35,587 nt of DNA, from contig QWOS01000100.1 in NCBI GenBank assembly GCA_003669555.1, positions 1 through 35,587 of the forward strand, written 5' to 3'. Shown here piece after piece: positions 33,608 to 35,587 of the stretch (position 1 is its first letter; each line of letters opens with the position of its first letter). The position numbers and the translations under genes were made by a program. The stretch comes from Planctomycetota bacterium. Its GTDB lineage: Bacteria > Planctomycetota > Planctomycetia > Gemmatales > Gemmataceae. The notes below the pieces were generated by a model. The model was not told where the DNA came from. It ran no database searches and saw only the letters and a list, made by a program, of their open reading frames with translations.

Positions 33608-34020
33608 GGGGGTGGTACCTGGAGACTTTGCAGCGCCGCCATGATTTTGGCCGCCAGTTCCCCCTCCACAACCGGGTCGAAACGGCCAACCACCGGATCC
33701 GCTTGAAACTCGGCAATGAAAGCCTTTGCCAGTTCATCAATTTTTGCGGAAGCCTGCATCACTTTCACCTGGTAGGGGAACTTCCCTTTCCATGCTCTGG
33801 CGTCAAGATGACGCCCGCCATCTGATGCTGTCTTCCACAGCCCCAGCAAGGTGCCGGCTTCCAGATGATGCAAGAGGCAAAAATCCCCTTTCTTCACCGC
33901 CAGGGGCCAGTTTTTATTGGAACCAAACAGGCCTTTTTCCATGCAGGTGAGGTAGGTCTCACTATTGCATTCAAAGATGTAGAGTTTCGGCTGGGTTGCT
34001 GGTGAGGGATGAGTGCTCAT
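33604..34020 (-). CDS. DCD-like (PUA/EVE-superfamily) domain protein in the restriction operon
   Basis: A 138-aa protein of a single small domain. The pattern [20 protein letters not shown], then [29 protein letters not shown] and [11 protein letters not shown] matches what I recall of the plant DCD (development and cell death) domain: FxCNxxTxxECxxxxLFG, a GxxLFLxN strand, LxGIxxAxSDGG, and FPxQVxV. DCD is related to the PUA-like EVE/YTH/ASCH readers of modified bases. In bacteria such domains occur in restriction loci, where they may sense modified DNA or RNA. The start and stop overlap their neighbours by four bases, so it is made together with HsdR. Function is inference; confidence in the fold is moderate. 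Confidence 0.75.
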   Translation of the reverse strand: MSTHPSPATQPKLYIFECNSETYLTCMEKGLFGSNKNWPLAVKKGDFCLLHHLEAGTLLGLWKTASDGGRHLDARAWKGKFPYQVKVMQASAKIDELAKAFIAEFQADPVVGRFDPVVEGELAAKIMAALQSLQVPPP

Positions 34021-34868
34021 GCTTTTACCTCGGCCTTCTGTAATTCTTTGAGTGTCTTGCCGTCTTGGGTCTTCCAGGCCATACGACCGTTGGCGGCGCC
34101 GCCTTGCACCACTCCAGCAGCCGTCGAGGGCGAGGAGAAGGTGTAATCCTGCGTGAAAGTGTAACTACCGCTCACCAGCTTGAGTACACCATTACCAATG
34201 AGAGCGGCCCGCATTTGTTTGATCTGTTCAGGGCACGAAGGTCGGTCACTTTGCACCGCCCTGCTGCCGCTGCGCACCACAAAGCCATCGGCTATTTCTG
34301 CTCCTTCGGCCTTGATGCCCTTGGCGGTGATGGAGAGCCACTTCGCACTTTTCGGGCTTGCCGTCGCAGCGCTAAACACGGCAAGCCCCAGCACCGGAAA
34401 GCAGAGCAGCATTTCCCACAAAAACCCTTCCGCATCGGCGGCATCAGCTTCCGACAGCGACGGTAAAGCGGGCGCGTTCCCGTTGTCGAGCACACACCGC
34501 TTGGCGCGTGCGGCGAAGGTGATCAGGCGTGACTCGATATACTGCACATGGGCCTTGTTCAGGTTCTCGTCTTTGCTCGTGAAGGCGATGCAGCTCGTCC
34601 AAAAGTCTTTCTTGACGGCGTGCTGTTCGAGCCGCGGCTTGATCGGGTCGCCCTCGCCCACATAGACGCTCGGCAACCCCGATTCTTCGGGCGGGCCAAT
34701 CAGCACATAGACGCCGGTGCGGGTGAGTTCACGGCGGCTCTTTGCTTCGCCCATCAAAGCGCGCGGGATGACAATGCCCGCCCCACTCCAGTTGGATTTC
34801 TCGATCGTGCGCAGGCCGTCTGGATCGCCGCCGGGCAGGAAGATCTTGATGGAATAGGGCTTGTTCAT
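34017..34868 (-). CDS. GIY-YIG nuclease-like protein with C-terminal DUF4357
   Basis: A 283-aa protein. The GIY-YIG core is in the middle of the N-terminal half: TGVYVLIGPPEESGLPSVYV then GEGDPIKPRLEQH, with the GVY...VYVGE pair replacing the canonical GIY...YIG and the Arg in KPRL. The C-terminal ~90 residues (SCPEQIKQMRAALIGNGVLK, SSPSTAAGVVQGGAANGRMA, WKTQDGKTLKEL) match DUF4357, a small domain often fused to GIY-YIG and found near type I restriction genes. Its job in these loci is not established: it may be an accessory nuclease or DNA-binding factor. It overlaps hsdS and the DCD-like gene by four bases each. Confidence 0.85.
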   Translation of the reverse strand: MNKPYSIKIFLPGGDPDGLRTIEKSNWSGAGIVIPRALMGEAKSRRELTRTGVYVLIGPPEESGLPSVYVGEGDPIKPRLEQHAVKKDFWTSCIAFTSKDENLNKAHVQYIESRLITFAARAKRCVLDNGNAPALPSLSEADAADAEGFLWEMLLCFPVLGLAVFSAATASPKSAKWLSITAKGIKAEGAEIADGFVVRSGSRAVQSDRPSCPEQIKQMRAALIGNGVLKLVSGSYTFTQDYTFSSPSTAAGVVQGGAANGRMAWKTQDGKTLKELQKAEVKA

Positions 34869-35245
34869 CGGATGTTGGCTCCCACGTTTATTTTTGCCAC
34901 GCTCAACTCCCCGCTCAGCAGCTTCGGCAGCAGCGTGTCGCGCAGGGTGGCGAGGGTGCGGGATTGGTGGAGGTTGGCGGTGATTTGGGCGTAGAGCGGC
35001 GCGACTTTGGCGGTGAAGGCGGCCATGATTTCCTTCGGCGGCAGCACGACGTTTCGGAGTTCAGCGGATTGCTCGTCGTCGATGTAAACAAGGCCGTCGC
35101 GATGGAAACCTTCGTTGTAAATGTTTTGGCTGCGAATGAGCGAAGTGGCTCCGCCTTTGTAAGCCTCCTTGCCGCCGCGAGGCGTCGCCCCACTGCCAAT
35201 CTTCACGCACACGTCGCGAAGTTGAACGGTTTCTTTACCCGCCAT
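34865..35245 (-). CDS. hsdS: Internally deleted type I specificity subunit (HsdS)
   Basis: A 126-aa protein, against about 400-450 aa for normal HsdS. Residues about 1-68 are the start of a target-recognition domain (VQLRDVCVKIGSGATPRGG, SLIRSQNIYNEGF). At about residue 69 it passes directly into the conserved C-terminal helix (AAFTAKVAPLYAQITANLHQ, LATLRDTLLPKLLSGELSV). The rest of the first recognition domain, the central spacer and all of the second are gone, with the frame kept. It starts inside the hsdM 3' end, as in intact hsd operons. It should not recognise a bipartite target on its own; it might be a non-functional relic or a protein that still binds the methylase or HsdR through its C-terminal helix. 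Confidence 0.8.
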   Translation of the reverse strand: MAGKETVQLRDVCVKIGSGATPRGGKEAYKGGATSLIRSQNIYNEGFHRDGLVYIDDEQSAELRNVVLPPKEIMAAFTAKVAPLYAQITANLHQSRTLATLRDTLLPKLLSGELSVAKINVGANIR

Positions 35246-35339
35246 AACCCAGCCCCCTCAGGTTTGCTTTGATGTCCTGCTCCCGTTTCGCGGACTCGGC
35301 GAACTGGGCGTGCAGTTCGGCGACGAGGCGCGGCGGCCT
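35235..35339 (-). pseudogene. hsdM: 3' remnant of the type I methylase gene (hsdM), cut by a repeat
   Basis: Just upstream of hsdS the minus strand encodes LVAELHAQFAESAKREQDIK followed by ANLRGLGYGG and a stop. This is the typical C-terminal helix of HsdM (LxxELxxQFxESxxLExxIxxNLxxLGY). The stop overlaps the hsdS start by 11 bases, the normal hsdM-hsdS arrangement. Before about 35340 the homology ends and a palindromic repeat begins, running to the window end. hsdM is therefore either interrupted by repeat insertion or deleted; its 5' part could resume beyond the window. Confidence 0.7.
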
Positions 35340-35587
35340 ATTTTGTATTCTAGTCCCGGAGGGACGACTCGATGTAGCCATGGGCGTCAGCCCGTGGATT
35401 GGATTTGCTAAAAACATAAGCCCTGACGGGGCGGCAGGAAAGGACCCGGGGCACTTACCTGTCGTCCCTCCGGGACTCAAAATATCGCAATTCCTATCCC
35501 ATGGGCTCACGCCCATGGCTACATCTGGCAGCCGCGTTGCGGCTAAATCGCCACATGGTTGACTGTTTGGTATTTCAGTCCCGGAGG
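35340..35587. repeat. Palindromic repeat element inserted in or replacing hsdM
   Basis: A different repeat family from the left array. AGTCCCGGAGGGACGAC at 35352-35368 has its exact reverse complement at 35461-35477, each arm itself a GTCCC-gga-GGGAC hairpin. A second inverted pair built on GTAGCCATGGGCGT (from 35374) and its opposite ACGCCCATGGCTAC (35509-35522) surrounds AGCCCTGACGGGGCGGCAGG. AGTCCCGGAGG starts again at 35577, so another unit probably continues beyond the window. The structure is like a REP/BIME or MITE cluster. Frames through it are by-products. Confidence 0.8.

Overview
The window most likely comes from a high-G+C planctomycete (Planctomycetota, perhaps close to Gemmata). 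The pointers are a TIGR03067-type secreted protein, a tetrahydromethanopterin (H4MPT) C1 gene cluster, a futalosine-pathway menaquinone gene, a lipoprotein-type formylglycine-generating enzyme, Tat-type leaders, and abundant palindromic intergenic repeats. This placement is inference; no rRNA or tRNA was seen.

Layout. Bases 1-1380 are a tandem array of about 370-400 bp palindrome-rich units with no credible gene. From 1.4 to 9.8 kb lie two tandem copies of a four-gene minus-strand cassette: VgrG spike, membrane protein, repeat-rich beta-helix-like protein, small helical protein. Three of the four genes are nearly identical between copies. The membrane-protein gene is strongly diverged and AT-richer, so it looks like an exchangeable cargo slot in a VgrG-type contractile injection module. 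Pieces of the palindromic repeat flank both copies. No sheath, tube, baseplate or membrane-complex gene is present, so this is an orphan VgrG island.

From 10.5 to 18.6 kb are mostly exported or regulatory genes: a HEAT-repeat protein, a Tat-exported PQQ-type beta-propeller, an unknown secreted 412-aa protein, an FHA-GAF-HD-GYP signalling protein, a TIGR03067-like protein, a one-span membrane protein, and MqnD. A lipoprotein FGE (minus strand) is divergent from the H4MPT operon at 19.75-23.06 kb: mch, an ATP-grasp ligase and a CitG-like protein with 4-base overlaps, then a PTPS-like protein and a strong terminator. Then come a 2-hydroxyacid dehydrogenase with pxpC, a Cys/Gly-rich secreted repeat protein, mogA with pxpA (no pxpB in view), an iron-type alcohol dehydrogenase, a CBS-pair protein and a small Tat-leader protein with a TIG-like region.

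The right end (30.45-35.34 kb, minus strand) is a type I restriction operon in a chain of short overlaps: an hsdM 3' remnant cut by a palindromic repeat, an internally deleted hsdS, a GIY-YIG/DUF4357 protein, a DCD-like (PUA/EVE-type) protein, and an apparently intact hsdR. The modification side looks decayed while hsdR and the two accessory genes remain open.

The best candidates for new biology are the VgrG cassette with its variable membrane-protein slot and detached spike gene, and the DCD-like plus GIY-YIG pair inside the restriction operon.
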